From assembly GCA_025331565.1 (NCBI GenBank), contig JAFREQ010000026.1:1860001-1924000 (forward strand): 64,000 nucleotides of DNA, read 5' to 3'. Made by a program: the position numbers and the translations under genes. The stretch is from Holacanthus passer. Its lineage: Eukaryota > Chordata > Actinopteri > Pomacanthidae. The notes below the pieces were generated by a model. That model saw only the letters and a program-made list of their open reading frames with translations. It was not told the origin of the DNA and did no database searches. Below, piece by piece: positions 20,961-34,300 of this stretch (positions are counted from its first letter, which is position 1; the number at the start of each line of letters is the position of its first letter).

Positions 20961-23900
20961 ATGGAAGAGGAGGAAATGACACTTAGCTTGTATGAGTGTC
21001 TGAGAGCGGTTGGGCTGCAGCGTCACTATTCCAGGTAAGCTCACTCACTCACAGTACATCCAAACTAACACTTGCCCTGTCCTCTCCTCCTCTCACCATC
21101 TGTCTCCCTCTGCCCCCGTGCTTCAGGTTTACCTCAGTGGGTGTTTGCCGTGCAGCCCACCTTTCAGGGCTGACCATGGAGGACTATCCCATCCTGGGAA
21201 TCCGCTCTATGGAGGACAGGACTCGGTTTTTCCATCTTGTCCAAATGGTCAAAACTCTTGACCTGGAGAGCCTTGAATATGAAGATCTTGATGATGATGA
21301 TACAGATGGTGGTAATGAAGGCTATGCTGTAATGGATAGTAGCATTACTTTTTATGGCCGTGGAGATCCTGATGAAGATGTATGTGATGATGAGGAAGAG
21401 AAGAGTGCTGTTGTCAGTAAACTCAATGCAGCCAGTTTTTCCAAACCATCACGTGTTCGCAGACGGCTTGATTTCAACTGTGAAACCACTGATCATAATC
21501 AGAAGCTATTTTCTCATCCAGTTGGCACAGTTCATGTCTACACAAGTCATAACAGAAATAATGAGCCAGGGCAGGGCAAAGAACCAGCCATACCTGTGCA
21601 GCTGGAATTTGAAACTGGAAGTGCTGTGGTATGTAGCTGCAAAGGAAACAACAACCACAGGCTGGATGTCCATAGTCATCAATTTGATCATCATACAGGA
21701 GAAAACACCAAACCAGACATTGTGCAAAGACTCTCCATGTTCAGCTCTCTCCCCAGATTATCACCAAAGTGTGTCTCATCCCATAAACCAAAACCCAGGC
21801 CTGCAACAGTGGCATCAAAGAGGTATAACAACAAACCATTTGGGCACAAAGATAGAGAAGGAATCTCTAGGAAGGCAAAAGTCTTTACAGAAACAAGCAG
21901 TAACACGGCTTCTGAACACGTGACTAAGCCAAAACCTGTTTATGAATCAAAGAGAACAGCTGGCTACAACTACGGATTACCACTGAGCTCTCCTCCTGCC
22001 TCAAACAAAAAGTGAGTGTTAGAGGTTTGTATTGTCCTCACTGCTTGCTCCCTACTTGCAAATTAATATCTTAGTAAAGTATGTATGTATCTTGATTACA
22101 TTTCTGAACATGAAAGACATTCAGAAAGTAATATAAAGTAACCAAATGGCTACAACACTTGCCCTGAGGTTAGATTTCCTGTGCATGCGAATCCCTTTAG
22201 GAAATTACATGCTTTTGTGATTGTGTCTGTTCAAATCATGACGTTTGCATAAAGTTTGCATATAAGCATTGTTTGCTTTGGACATGACTATTACACATAG
22301 ACATACATAGACTATTGTCTGTGATTGGTGTGTGTGTGTGTGTTGCAGGCAAACAGGGGGGCAGCGGATCAGTGTGTGTGTGAGGAAAAGACCTCTGACA
22401 CGCACAGAGTGCAAGAGAGGAGAGGAAGATGTTGTGACAACTCCGAGTGGAGAATGTGTGATTGTCCATGAAAGCAAAGAGGCTGTGGATCTTACACAGT
22501 ACATACTACAGGTAGATATAATGTTCAGAGAGGCGACAATGACAAATCAGCGTTTGGTCTTGTATCTCCACTGTAGATGTAACTAAAGATACAAGTATCA
22601 AGTGTTTTGCGATGAACTACTGGAATTGTGTATGTGCTGTATTTTTACTTGAAGGTCACCTGGTCAGATCAATAGGCTGTTGTCCTGTTTGTGTGACCTG
22701 CCCCTTGGTCTTTTGTCCCTGCAGCACAAGTTCTACTTTGACCAGGTTTTTGGGGAGGAGAGCTCCAATGAGGAAGTGTATCAAAGGACAACATATCCTC
22801 TGGTGCAGCACATGCTCAATGGGTAGGGTAGCATTGATGTAATGGTATTTATGTTTATGGTATTTATGTTGTCACTCTATACAATTTTTCCAAATGAATC
22901 AGTTTTGAGGCTTGAAGTATGTGCTTGTAGGTATTTTAGCTGTGTGTTCTTATGAATTTATCTCTCCCTAACTTTCAATATTTGTGTTGTGCGTGCATCC
23001 ATAGGGGGAAGGCCACCTGCTTTGCATATGGCCAGACAGGTGCAGGAAAGACTCACACCATGTTGGGTTCATCTCCGGGGAGAGCAGGGTTGTATGCGCT
23101 GGCAGTCCAGGACATTTTTTCTCACCTCTCCACCACGCACATGCATTCACAATTACTGGTGTATGTCAGTTTCTTTGAAATCTACTGTGGTCAGCTGTAT
23201 GACCTGTTGGACCACAGGAAAAGGTGTGTGCATTAGATAAAGGATAAAAAGAGATAATCAACTAACAATGATCATAAAAAGATGATGATGTTGTGAAGTC
23301 ACCACTTAATATACTTGTACATATTTAATTTTCTAAAATATATATGATTTTTTAATTACATTTGTAATTTTTTTATTAATTTATTACTTGTATCCTAAAT
23401 GAACCAAATTTTTCCCATAACGCTTGCTTATTTTTTTGTAAAGTCATCATTAAATTAAAACAGAATACTTGGATTTATGATAAGCATTGATTTTGTTCTT
23501 GCTCTGGATTTCTTCTCCCTCTTAATCTGTCTTTTTCTTTCTTCCCTCATTAGGTTATTTGCGAGAGAAGATGGACAGAAAGTGGTTCACATTGCTGGGC
23601 TGTGTGATGTCCAAGTGGACTCTGTCAGCTCACTGCTGGAGGTTTACCCCTTTCTTTAAAAATTGCTTCATGTCCATGCTGTTGTGTCCAGAGTTAGTGT
23701 TCTGATTAACACTCCAACGTCTAGAACACATTAATACAAAAACATAAAAAATGAAAAAATGAAGTATCATGTACTCTTCAAGTCTCTATTTGTTGAGACA
23801 AAAACACTTAATAGTACTTTTAGGTGCTTAAATATTCAATGGAGTGTAACAGTAAATATGCACTGCATACTTTCAAGTCCAATATGAACTGAATCTTTCA

Positions 23901-24474
23901 CCTCTGGTCTTCTGTGCTTGCATCCTCATACAATTGAAAGAAAAACAAGAACAACAAAAACAAGAAAAAAATCTATGGTTTTCTATGTTTGAAGTAGTGA
24001 CTGCCTTTGAAATCTCTGTCTCTCCTGTCTCCCTCCTCCTACATTCTTTGTTGCACTTCCAAAGGTGATTTCACAGGGTACAGAGGAGCGCACACAGGGG
24101 ATGAGTGGGGTGAATCCCCTCTCCTCTCGTTCCCATGCCTTGCTTCAGATTCAGCTAAGAGGTCCAAACCAGCAGATAGCTGGTAGGTGAGTGACGACAT
24201 GTGCTTTATTACATTTTTGCCTTATTATGATGTACACACTTTTTGTCTTTTCCTCTTAAAGCTCAATTAGGGTTATTGTACAGTAAATAAAATAAGCCCT
24301 TTAGTATTGGTTTAAAATGACTGAACTAAAGAGGTGTGTGTGTTTGTGTGTGTGTGCCTGTAGGATGTGGTTTGTGGACCTGGCAGGAAGTGAGAGGGCA
24401 TCAGATACCAAAGAGCCAGACAGGCAGAGTCGTATGGAGGGAGCCGATATCAACCAGAGTCTGTTGGCTGTAAG

Positions 24475-24525
<51 letters not shown>

Positions 24526-27500
24526 GAAATTGCAAAGTCAAAGACATTTGTGAAGGTATGGTGGGATTTTACATATTTTCCTATTTGTATATTTTTTTTT
24601 AGCTAAAAGAATGTATCCGGTCCCTTGATCAAGAGCAGTCACACACACCTTTCAGACAAAGCAAACTTACTCAGGTACTAAGACGCTTGTTGATTTTCAG
24701 TGCTTCTGCAGTGTGTGTTAGCGATGCAAGTGTGCATAAATATCAGGGCTGGTTTTTTTGTCCAGTTTGATCAGTAAACTCTCCTGTGTTTTGCACAACA
24801 TTGTTCTCATTCTAGGTTTTGAAGGACTCATTTGTTGGTGATTCAATGACATGCATGATAGCCAACATTTCACCTGGTCACTTAGCAACTGAACACACAC
24901 TTAATACACTGAGATACGCGGATCGGTAAGTGTGGGATATATATTATATGAGATATTAGTTTCTGGAAAGATTTTTTTCTTAGAGCCCTATTGGATTTCA
25001 CAAAAATATGTTTTTAATTTTAAAGTAGTGTCAGAGGCTGTAGAGCCAATGATAGGTGATTGCTGTTTGTGATGTTACAGCTATTTGATTTTTCATAGGG
25101 TGAAGGAGTTGAGGGGACAGGGAGGACCAAGAGGAGGAAGAAGAGGCAAGACAATACCCTCCCCCAAACACAATCTGTCCAACGGCAACAGCAGTAGCGT
25201 TGGCACCAGTGTTGGCACTCGAGGAAAAAGTCCTCCTAAAAAGCCAAAATTAGGGAGACAAAGAGAGGCTTTTGGCGCCACCGCACCTACCTCGAGGTTT
25301 GCCACAGGAGGCGCAATTCTCTGCTCCACACCCAAGAACAGCAGATGGGAAGAGGAAACAAGCACAAGAGCAAGAAAGGGAATTGGACTTGAACAAATTA
25401 CACCAATTACAGGTTTGCTGGGAATAGGTGATAAGAGGGAGAGGAGGCAGAGAACAGGTGGGAGGGAAGATGGAAGAAGAGAACGGTATGGAGGAACTGA
25501 CAGTGCAGGTCACTCAATTGGTGATCAAAATGTTGGGGAAGGGCTAGTTTTGGAACAAGCCACTGATGAGCAGCTTCACCTGTGGGAGACACAGGGGAAA
25601 TCTGGATTCTACAACAGGGAAAAAAAGAACCAGCGAAGCACTTTGAAAGGGGGAAGACAAGGGGAAAGAAGGTGGATAGAGCCAAGAAGACAAGAGGAAA
25701 GCAGTAGAGAGACAGGCAGTGAAGCAGAAAGGTTAAGGGAAAGAGGTTCACAAAAGGTTGATGATCGGGATAAGGAGAGGGAGAGGCATCTGAGACATTA
25801 TCACCAGCAACTGCAACAGTTTATGCCCTCATCTGCCTCATCAGAGGTCGAATTTAGACAAGACAGAGGTAACAGTGAGAATAGGAGGTCACTGAAGGCG
25901 ACAGGTGAAGGAGAGGTAATAATAAGGAGGAAAGACTGGAGGCCAGCTGGGATGGAAGAAGGAGGAGAGAGGAGGTGGGCATGGGAAGCAACAGAAGAGA
26001 CAGACAGGATGACAGGTGCAAGGGCAGCTGATGTAGAGGTGCTAGTGTCTTACAACTGTGATTCAGACGTGGGTGTGGAAGGACTAGATGCCTCAGATGT
26101 CCCAGCTGATGAAATGTGGAGTACTCAGGAGCAAGACGGAGCTGACGGCTACAGCTTAGTGTCCACCCACAGCAACCATGGCAGCCTCTTTAACCACCCT
26201 CCTGTTGAGTCACCCCATCAACGAGCTCCAGCAGAACGACCCCTCTCCCCAGCCTGTGAACACACCAACACACTCCTGACCCCAAATGCACTCGGTGATC
26301 TCTCCCTTAAATTAAAACATACCAGATGCACCTCAAATATCTTGCCTCTACCATTGCAAAATGCCCAACAGGGAGTGGCATCAAGCAGCTGTAGAGAGAA
26401 GGAACCATGGTTTGCTGCTAATGCCAACAGAGGAGAATTTTCAAATACTCAATCAACCACACTACCTCTCACTACCTCCATCACACAGAATGGATGTAAA
26501 ATTCATGCTGAGCCCCTTAACAGAATATTTGAAAATCCAGCTTACACTCAGGAACACAACCAGCCACAGGTCAAAGTTAAAATCCCTGTTTTAGCTCAAG
26601 TAGAGACTTCTACAAATTCTCTCAGCTACATCATGGACCCCCTCGGCATCTCCTTGCTTCAAGTGGACCAACAGGCCGCCATGGCCTCGTTGCTCCAAGG
26701 GGAACACAACAAAACCTCACTCTGTCCACTTGAGAATGAAAGGGGAGAGGATAAGGTGGAAAAAGAGTGTCTCCCATTTGCAGAGATGGCAGGAAAAGTT
26801 GTAGAAGATGACAGCGTAGATTTGCACCTGTCTTTTTTGGAGCTGCCACAAACAAAGACCTGTAACCCTCCCACCTCTGACTCCATGATGGCTACTAAAC
26901 ATTCTGAGCAAAGAAAAGACGTGTGTTGTGCCACGTTCAAACATTGTGGAATAGGTAAGGATGAGTTATGTGTGTATGTGTGTGTGTGCTAACAAGTGCC
27001 TAAACACAGGTATGTGAACAATTTTATATCTTGTCCAGGTATGATGAAGCCTCCTATCCCTGAGGTTATGCTGGTGTCTCTCCAGAATGAAGAAGAAAAT
27101 CAGAAACCCCAAATCACACCAGCTATTGAAGTCCTGGACAACAAAGTACCTGCATCCCCACCTAAGCCCTTTACATGTGCTTCTGTGGAAACTTCTGTCA
27201 TGCAGTCCATCTCATCCTCTGTCCAGCACTCTGGGAACACCAGCTCACCCAGCTCACACAATCTAATGACAAATGGTGCCACCCAAATCCCACCAGAATA
27301 TGCACACAATGTGCACAACAAACTTCCTTTTTCCATTTCAACACCACAGTCAGAAAGTGTCCTGTGCCAGGTGAACACATTGCCAAAGCAGTGTCACACA
27401 GTACATTCAAACATCTCTTGCCAACCAAATGGTCCAACAGAATCAAATAGTGAAGAGAGCACCTCCAATCTGCAAATTAGACCCATAATCCATCTCTCTA

Positions 27501-28152
27501 CGCTGGAAGACTTGTATCACAGCCAGTAAGTACCAGAAATCTCACAATTTTGCTTACACAATCATCCTAAATGAGTGAAACAACCCATGTTCATTTGATA
27601 GGCCTCTGGACATTATAATGAGGCACAAGAACTTGTATTACTACAACTACACATAATGACAATAGCCAACTACTTAGTTACTCTTGTTACATGTTAATCC
27701 TACAGACATGATACAGAAATTGTACAGACCTCTTTGGTGACAGATTTAGAAAGCAAAGTAATTGCAACCCAGAGGTTCTTAGTTCAAATAAAATATTTCT
27801 TTATTATTAAATATTTTTTTCTAATCCAATCCAACTCTAGGTGGCGTGTTGTCCAGGCCCATTGGGAGCAGCTAGAAGAAATGGAAACTTTATGTCATAA
27901 AGAGGGCAGGCTTCTGTGCCAGCAACCTGATATGGTCAGAATAACTCAAACTCATATTTGTAATTTGCTTTAAATGTATTACACACTTTTGTCTGTCCTC
28001 ACTCTCTGTACTTATCTTAACAGGCATTTGGGGAGTATGTCCAGAAGCTGAGGGAGATCATGGAGAGAAAGGCCCAGTGTGTCCACAGCATGATAGCTCA
28101 GCTGCAGCCATATCTTAAGACCAATCATTCTAACCAACCACACAACCAATGA
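20961..28152 (+). CDS. kif24: KIF24, kinesin-13-like centriolar motor
   Basis: Fourteen exons: 20961-21034, 21127-22011, 22349-22511, 22725-22822, 23005-23223, 23554-23641, 24065-24186, 24364-24469, 24603-24674, 24816-24925, 25099-26954, 27039-27525, 27841-27934, 28024-28152, giving 1500 residues (human 1368). KIF24 is a microtubule-depolymerising kinesin that works with CP110/CEP97 at the mother centriole to restrain cilium assembly. A SAM domain (about 8-70) reads LYECLRAVGLQRHYSRFTSVGV. The motor domain (about 323-655) has P-loop GQTGAGKT (416-423), switch I NPLSSRSH (526-533), switch II DLAGSE (555-560) and LRYADRVKEL. The 1.86-kb exon encodes a long low-complexity, Arg/Glu/Gly-rich tail. 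The conserved C-terminus (WEQLEEMETLCHKEGRLLCQQPDMAFGEYVQKL style) lies in the last two exons. Exon 12 would reach TAA if unspliced, so splicing at 27526 is essential. Poly(A) signal AATAAA at 28179-28184. Confidence 0.96.
24476..24520. repeat. (CA)n microsatellite beside a kif24 5' splice site
   Basis: About 22 CA repeats begin 6 nt after the donor of kif24 exon 8 (24469|GTAAGC), in a 133-nt intron. Confidence 0.97.
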
Positions 28153-29690
28153 GAGGATAATCACAATTAAATTATTTGAATAAACTAAGTTATTAAGCAC
28201 TTTTTATTTTTAAGTGAACTGATGAAATGTCAGTTATGCAAAGTCATGCTATTTATGAGTGCACTAAATACAGTATGGGTCAATATTAGAATTTGTTTAC
28301 ATTTATAAATGTTCAAGTGGCTTTAAGAGTTCCCTTGATGTGTGTGACATCAAGAGATGTGTTTCATGATGGTTCTTGAAGGGGAAACATGTTTTCCCAT
28401 GGAGACAATAATATATATGTGGTGAAAAGAAAAAAACGTCAATTTGTATTTTTGTGCATTCTGCAGATTGATGTGTGTGTCCGTGTGTTTTGCATGCAGG
28501 TGTATGGTTGTTTTTTTTTCTTAGATCCTCAGTCTGGTATACATGCTGATTCAGATACATATAGCATTTTATGAAATTCACACATATTTAGTTCTTTGAA
28601 TCATAATTTGTAATGTTAGATGATGACTGAAATTGGATGACTGGTATTTTGATATTAAGTTATTCTGTACTGCAAACTGTATTTTTTAATTTAAAATAAT
28701 CCAGCAGGGGTGTACTTCTGCAAGCTCAGTCTTAGTCCAAATTTGGGAGTTTCTCCTAGTATCAGACTGATCATCTTTCCATAGCTTTGGTCTTTGTTTT
28801 TTTTTTTCTTGGTCTTTACCACACCCCCACCAGTCCAGCCTGATTAGGTTGGCTGTGGCCTTGACTAAAACTGTGACTCTGGAATGATGAGACACTGAAG
28901 CAAAGATGCACAACTAATATTTTGCTAACTCGCTTAAAATTTGGACTCAGGTTGTCTAATGAGCTGTTTTCTAGTGCTAAGTTTTTATTAAAATGGCAAG
29001 ATTATTTAGTCTTCTAATAAAAGATTGTGATACTTGTAAAGCAATGAGACTATCAGTGTATTTTCAGTTTTCAGCTGAGTCATTGAGGCTTCTTGGATTT
29101 GAAACACAGTTCTGAGGGATTAAGATTGAATTAAATTTGCTTGATGATCAGATGATGATGTGTGTGTGAAATATTTTTTGTAGGTGATTTAATGATTATT
29201 TTCTGAGTGGAATAGTGCAGATATGTTGTTTCTACCCCCATGGGTTTACCTGTCAAAATTATCATCATTTTATTATCAAATTAAAGTATAGTATTTATTC
29301 CACAGAGTTGAGAGTGAATAAAGTTAGGAGAAAAGCCAGCCTAAACACTGGGAATATTAAAGGTTCACTTCAACTAGTATTACAACACCTTCAAAAAAAC
29401 TTACACAACCTGTTTTGGCTCAAGAAAAAAACACATTTTTTAAAACTCTTCCATCCTTCCAGCATAACCCATTACATTTATATCATATCGCTGTTAAGGA
29501 ATTTGATTTGTGTTAATTTTTTAACAGCTGGGGGAAACTAACAACATAGAGAAAACTCAATGTACAGAACCTCCTGATTTCAGGCCAGAAGCACGTTATG
29601 ACTAAGCGCGCTCCCGGACGGGCAGGAACGCGCACGTCAGGGCATGGCGTTGAACCACCTGACCAGTTCGGCGGATTTTGGTTGGCAGGT
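28153..29690. other. kif24 3'UTR and spacer before ubap2
   Basis: AT-rich sequence with the kif24 AATAAA at 28179-28184. I see no exon. Composition changes to CpG-rich near 29590, marking the ubap2 promoter. Confidence 0.6.
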
Positions 29691-29772
29691 TCGGCTTCAC
29701 AACGTTGAACAACGGCGCGGTGGGTCACGTGACAGCATCTGCTGCTGCTGGCTGAGCGAAGCGTGTTAGCAG
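29590..29772 (+). promoter_or_regulatory. ubap2: ubap2 CpG-rich promoter and non-coding first exon
   Basis: Many CpGs (GCGCGCTCCCGG-type sequence) occur in otherwise AT-rich DNA. The palindrome GTCACGTGAC sits at 29724-29733. A donor (AGCAG|GTAAAAG) after 29772 is a good end for a 5'UTR exon, since the first coding exon begins after an acceptor at 31268 with an untranslated leader. The transcription start itself cannot be seen. Confidence 0.55.
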
Positions 29773-31268
29773 GTAAAAGAAAGAATAAAATGTATTGTGC
29801 CAATGTTACCAATTTAAACGCCGTTTTGACTACCCGAGCGTCTTATTGTGTCATTTTTACATTAGTTTAAGGAGAACCCATTGATCCTGACAAACCGTTC
29901 ATCCTGTTCGGTGGTTAGCTAACTAACTAGCTAGCTAGCCAGCGTTGTAGCCGTAACTGTTACTGTAGTGCTGCATTGTATGCGGACGGGCCGTTCACAT
30001 GCCGGCGCAGTTAGCCTGCTGCTGATAGCTGTCGTAGCTTAACGGGCCACGCGTTTTTCGACAACTTTTCTCCCCCTCACACCCGTAAGTTACTACATTC
30101 ATAGTACTACAGTATTGGAGAGCAACAGTTGTAAATGTTAAGGTAACACGCGGTGGTTTTTTTAGTTTCATTAATGTTATCTTGCTGCTAACTTTAGCTA
30201 ATTCTGCCACTGAGGTTAGCGTAAAGTGACAAACGTTAGCCTTTCTTTTGGTTTACACAAAAGGGTATATCTTCGCACTTGTCACATTTGTTTATTTTTT
30301 GTTCCTGTGTCGGTCGGGCAATACGAACACCAGTCACATTGGCGGACAGGTTAAGTAATTGTATAATTACTCTGCTATTATCTTTCCACTAGAATTTGGC
30401 ATTTTAATGGGAGGAATCGAGTTTGTATCGCACGCGGAACAAAGACGAGCAGTTAGCCAGGCTAATGCTAGCGTGAGCTGGACGACCACACGCTAATGTG
30501 AACGTTAGCCAGTGCGGCTCATATTACCGTCGAGCTTCTTTTAACGCTCTAAATAAGATCATGATTCAGTCATCACTTACATTAGCTGGATACGGGCGAC
30601 TGAAAAACAGTGATAACAGTAGCTAACGTAAACTAGATTTACGATTAACATTAACAGTGCCTTGCTGTCTAGCGTTTTTGTGTCAGTCAACATTGCCAAA
30701 CAATAACGTTGGTTGAAATCACAGGCGGTGGATCCCATTTGTTGTTCCCACGCTGACAGTTTGTCAGTTGGTAGTATTATTAGCTAACAACCAGTTACTG
30801 TATGTAATATAATCTAACCCAGGGTAGTTGTTTGCTTTCGATTCCCTTGGACACCACTTAGCCTGGCATAAAGCCCAAGCTTCTCTGTGGTTACTTAATA
30901 CTTTTAATCAAATGCCGAATCGTCGTCGATATCCTGCCGTCGTCGATGGGGAAAAAGTGTTCATACTACCCATAACATATGCTGGTACATATGTTTTTAG
31001 TGTATGTGAGAATGAGGGAGGGTTGTAAGTTGACACCCGGACAGTCCCTTCTTGGCTGGCTAAATTTAACCAGGGAGGTAGGGGCGTCAGATGGGGTTAT
31101 AGTCTTACATGGTATACTTGACAACAGTGAGTCTCAGTCTGCTAATATTCACTATATTGTACTGGCACTGGACATGTATTCAGTATTATGTTACTAGGAG
31201 TTGTGATGCAATGTCTCGCAGGTAGCTGTCATTTCACTTTGTCATTGTCCTCTCTTTCTCTCCCCCAG
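29773..31268 (+). other. Presumed first intron of ubap2
   Basis: About 1.5 kb, CpG-moderate for the first kilobase and rich in GTTAGC-type tetranucleotides. No other exon was recognised. Confidence 0.45.
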
Positions 31269-31310
31269 ATTTTTCTATTTTGTACATACATTGTTTTGTA
31301 TATACTGTAT

Positions 31311-34300
31311 ATGATGACTTCAGTGGTCAGCAATCAAGCCCGGGGGACTCGGGACAGAACGCTGCCCACCACCACACAAACAACACAACCACAGAAACAG
31401 ATACAGGTGGGTTTTCACTATTCTACATACCAAGTTGCACACAGATCTAAGGAATTATTGTATTATGGAATTATATATGTTTATATAATTTTTGCCCCAT
31501 TTCGTATTGAATGTTATCATTCTGATATTGAAAGTAAAATGTGTAATAAATGCAAAATGTCATTTCACACTCTTAATGGATTTTAAAGTGACTATATCCT
31601 ACGTAGTGCTACCTCCATCAGGACTGTAGTGTCTTTCATTAAAATGAGTAAATGAAACCCACTGTCTTCTGGTCTAATGTATTGTTTGAGTCTGAAAATG
31701 AGGCCAGATGCAATGTGTTGTGTACACAATGTGTTGTATATTGTTTCTTATTGAACTCTGTTTGTCTTCCAGGCAACAGCAGAACAGATTCGCTTAGCCC
31801 AAATGATCTACGACACAAATGATGCAGACTTTGAAGACAAGGTCAAACAGGTAATGTGATTGTGCATATGTACATGTTTAGACAAAATTCATTTTCCTGG
31901 ATGACCAGCATATGTTCCTGGATTCTAAGATATTGGGATCCTCCTTGCATCACATGGTGATCTAAATTAACACTGTGTATTTCTGTTTTGCATGCTCACA
32001 GCTGATTGAGGTAACTGGGAAGACTCAAGATGAGTGCATGGTAGCCCTGCATGACTGCAACGAAGATGTAAACAGAGCCATCAATTTCCTGCTGGAGAGC
32101 ACCTCTGACACAGTAAGAGTCTACATACACATGCACAAGCCATATTCATATACACATATTGTGCTTGACTTCACATGTCATGGCAGTGCCTCTGAGTTTT
32201 TGCAGACACTGAAATGCCATGAACCTTGCAACATTTAACAACATTACAATATAGGGGTACTTTAGAGTCAACCTTACTCTTTGGTTAACCTCTTTCAGAA
32301 CTCCTGGGAGACGGTGGGAAAGAAGCGGAGCCTTGGGAAAGAAGGAGGACCGTCAGAGATCAAGGAGAGCAGGGAGAAGAAAGGAGGAGAGAGGGAGGCC
32401 AGTCGTGGACGTGGGGGGTCCAATCGGAGGGGCAGAGGCATCAGCCGAGGGCGTGAAGGTAAGAAAGGGATGAAAGATATTTGTCCTAGTAAAGAGATGA
32501 AGAGCATGGATCGTGCAGATGTATGTTCCCTGTCAATATGTTAAAATAGTGTTCTCTGTATTTGATGCATTGTTGTTTTATTTTCAGTCTTTCATTGCCA
32601 AGAGTATGTTGAGTGTATGGACATATATCTTGTGTTGGATTCCAGGTCGGTTGGAGGAGAATGGATTTGAGGTGGCTCCTGGAGAGAGAGGAGGAGATCG
32701 TGGACGCAGAGGGCGGGGCAGAGGTGAGTGATACAGGAAAAAGACACCTGCAAAGTTTATTGTATTAGGCTTGTGCCAATTGGCAAGCAGATCATATATC
32801 TACGATTGAAGGGAATGATCAATGATTCCTTTTCCTATGTTGATATTAAACTGCCAGTAAACATGTTTTTTGCTTCAACTTATTATGAAGTAAATGTTGC
32901 ACAATGTAATGGCTATAGAATAATGACACCATCTGTGTTTCAACTGGTTCCCTGTAAGTTTTGCTTTCATTATGCAATTCGGTCTCCCACAGGGTACGAT
33001 CTCCCAGGGAAAATGAAGGTTTGATACATGGCACAAAGGAAGTGCATTAACCATAGTTTGTAGATCAGTCCAGTAAGGGCGATTGGAATCAGCACAAGTG
33101 ACGAGTGAATCACAAATGCTTAATTACAAACCAGTTTGCTGTCTCCTTTCCGTAGATCTGACGCCCAGCATAGTGTTGTCATATTAGCTTAGCTCCCTTC
33201 AAGAATGGCTCAGTGCGTAAGGTGTTTACGTAATTGCTGGAAGGGAATTTGTTGAAAATAAAATTCAATTAATCGCCCAGCCCTACAAGGTACATGCCAA
33301 ACAGTGAATTTTGTGTACTGTTGCATCCCTAATATGTTTGAGTGGTAGAAATTTAAAAACCACTGCCCTATAGGTTTTTTGCATGCTTAGTTGTCTAATT
33401 TGAGCAACTGTTCATTCCCCCAATTGAACAAACATGAATGTAGGCAAATTGTAATATCGACTGTTTTTTGTTAAATGCCATGTTTAGAGAAGGAATTGGC
33501 TCAGATATTATTGTGCATGTTTTGGTGATGTAGCTGGCAGCATATCTATTTGTGTCTGCAGGCATTTAGAGTATTGCAGCACTCAACATGTGTGGAATGT
33601 GCTCAGTCCCTGCAGCTGTTTGTGCGTATGTGTGTGTTTGTCAGACAGGGGGTTGTTGTCAAGAGCTAAAGAGATTGGAGAAGGTGGAAAGTAGTAGAAT
33701 CTGAAACAACAAGTGATCTAAGAATAGTGAGGTCAATCAGGGTGTGATTCAGAGAAACTGTGTCAGATGGCCAGTTATGCGTTATTGGCTGACAAAGGTC
33801 AATGACGGAAACAATGCTTTTTTTTCCCCAGTAAACTTACTGCTAACTGTGTGGGAGTTTAATACTGTCTTTAAAACCAACCAAATCAACAGTGGTCATC
33901 TGGTTGTTTTATGTGTGTCCTCAGGGGCAGGGGGTCGTGGTAGAGGAAGAGCAGCTGCTGGCAACAGGTTCTCCTCTCAGGGAATGGGGTAAGAACATGT
34001 GTTTAGTGTAAATCTTTAAGTCTGAAGTAGGATGAGGAGGTGGTGATGGTGATTACAAGCACATATCTTAAAAACAAATGTGTGGAAAAATTAAATTTCT
34101 GAATCTTCTCATTCAGTAGCAACAAGAGATGACACGATTTTCTCTTCAATTTCCCGTATGTCGGCTCACATTCCCAACCTGTCTACTCCTTTCAGCACCT
34201 TCAATCCTGCTGACTACACGGCCAACTCTGGAACTCGCCAGGAGGCATGGGAAGGGGAGGGCAACGAACCTGCTGAGGGAACTGGTAAGGAAAATAACAA

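Noticed and set aside
27527..27529. TAA as the kif24 stop codon
   Set aside because: GTAAGT is a good donor and the next two exons encode the conserved C-terminus in phase.
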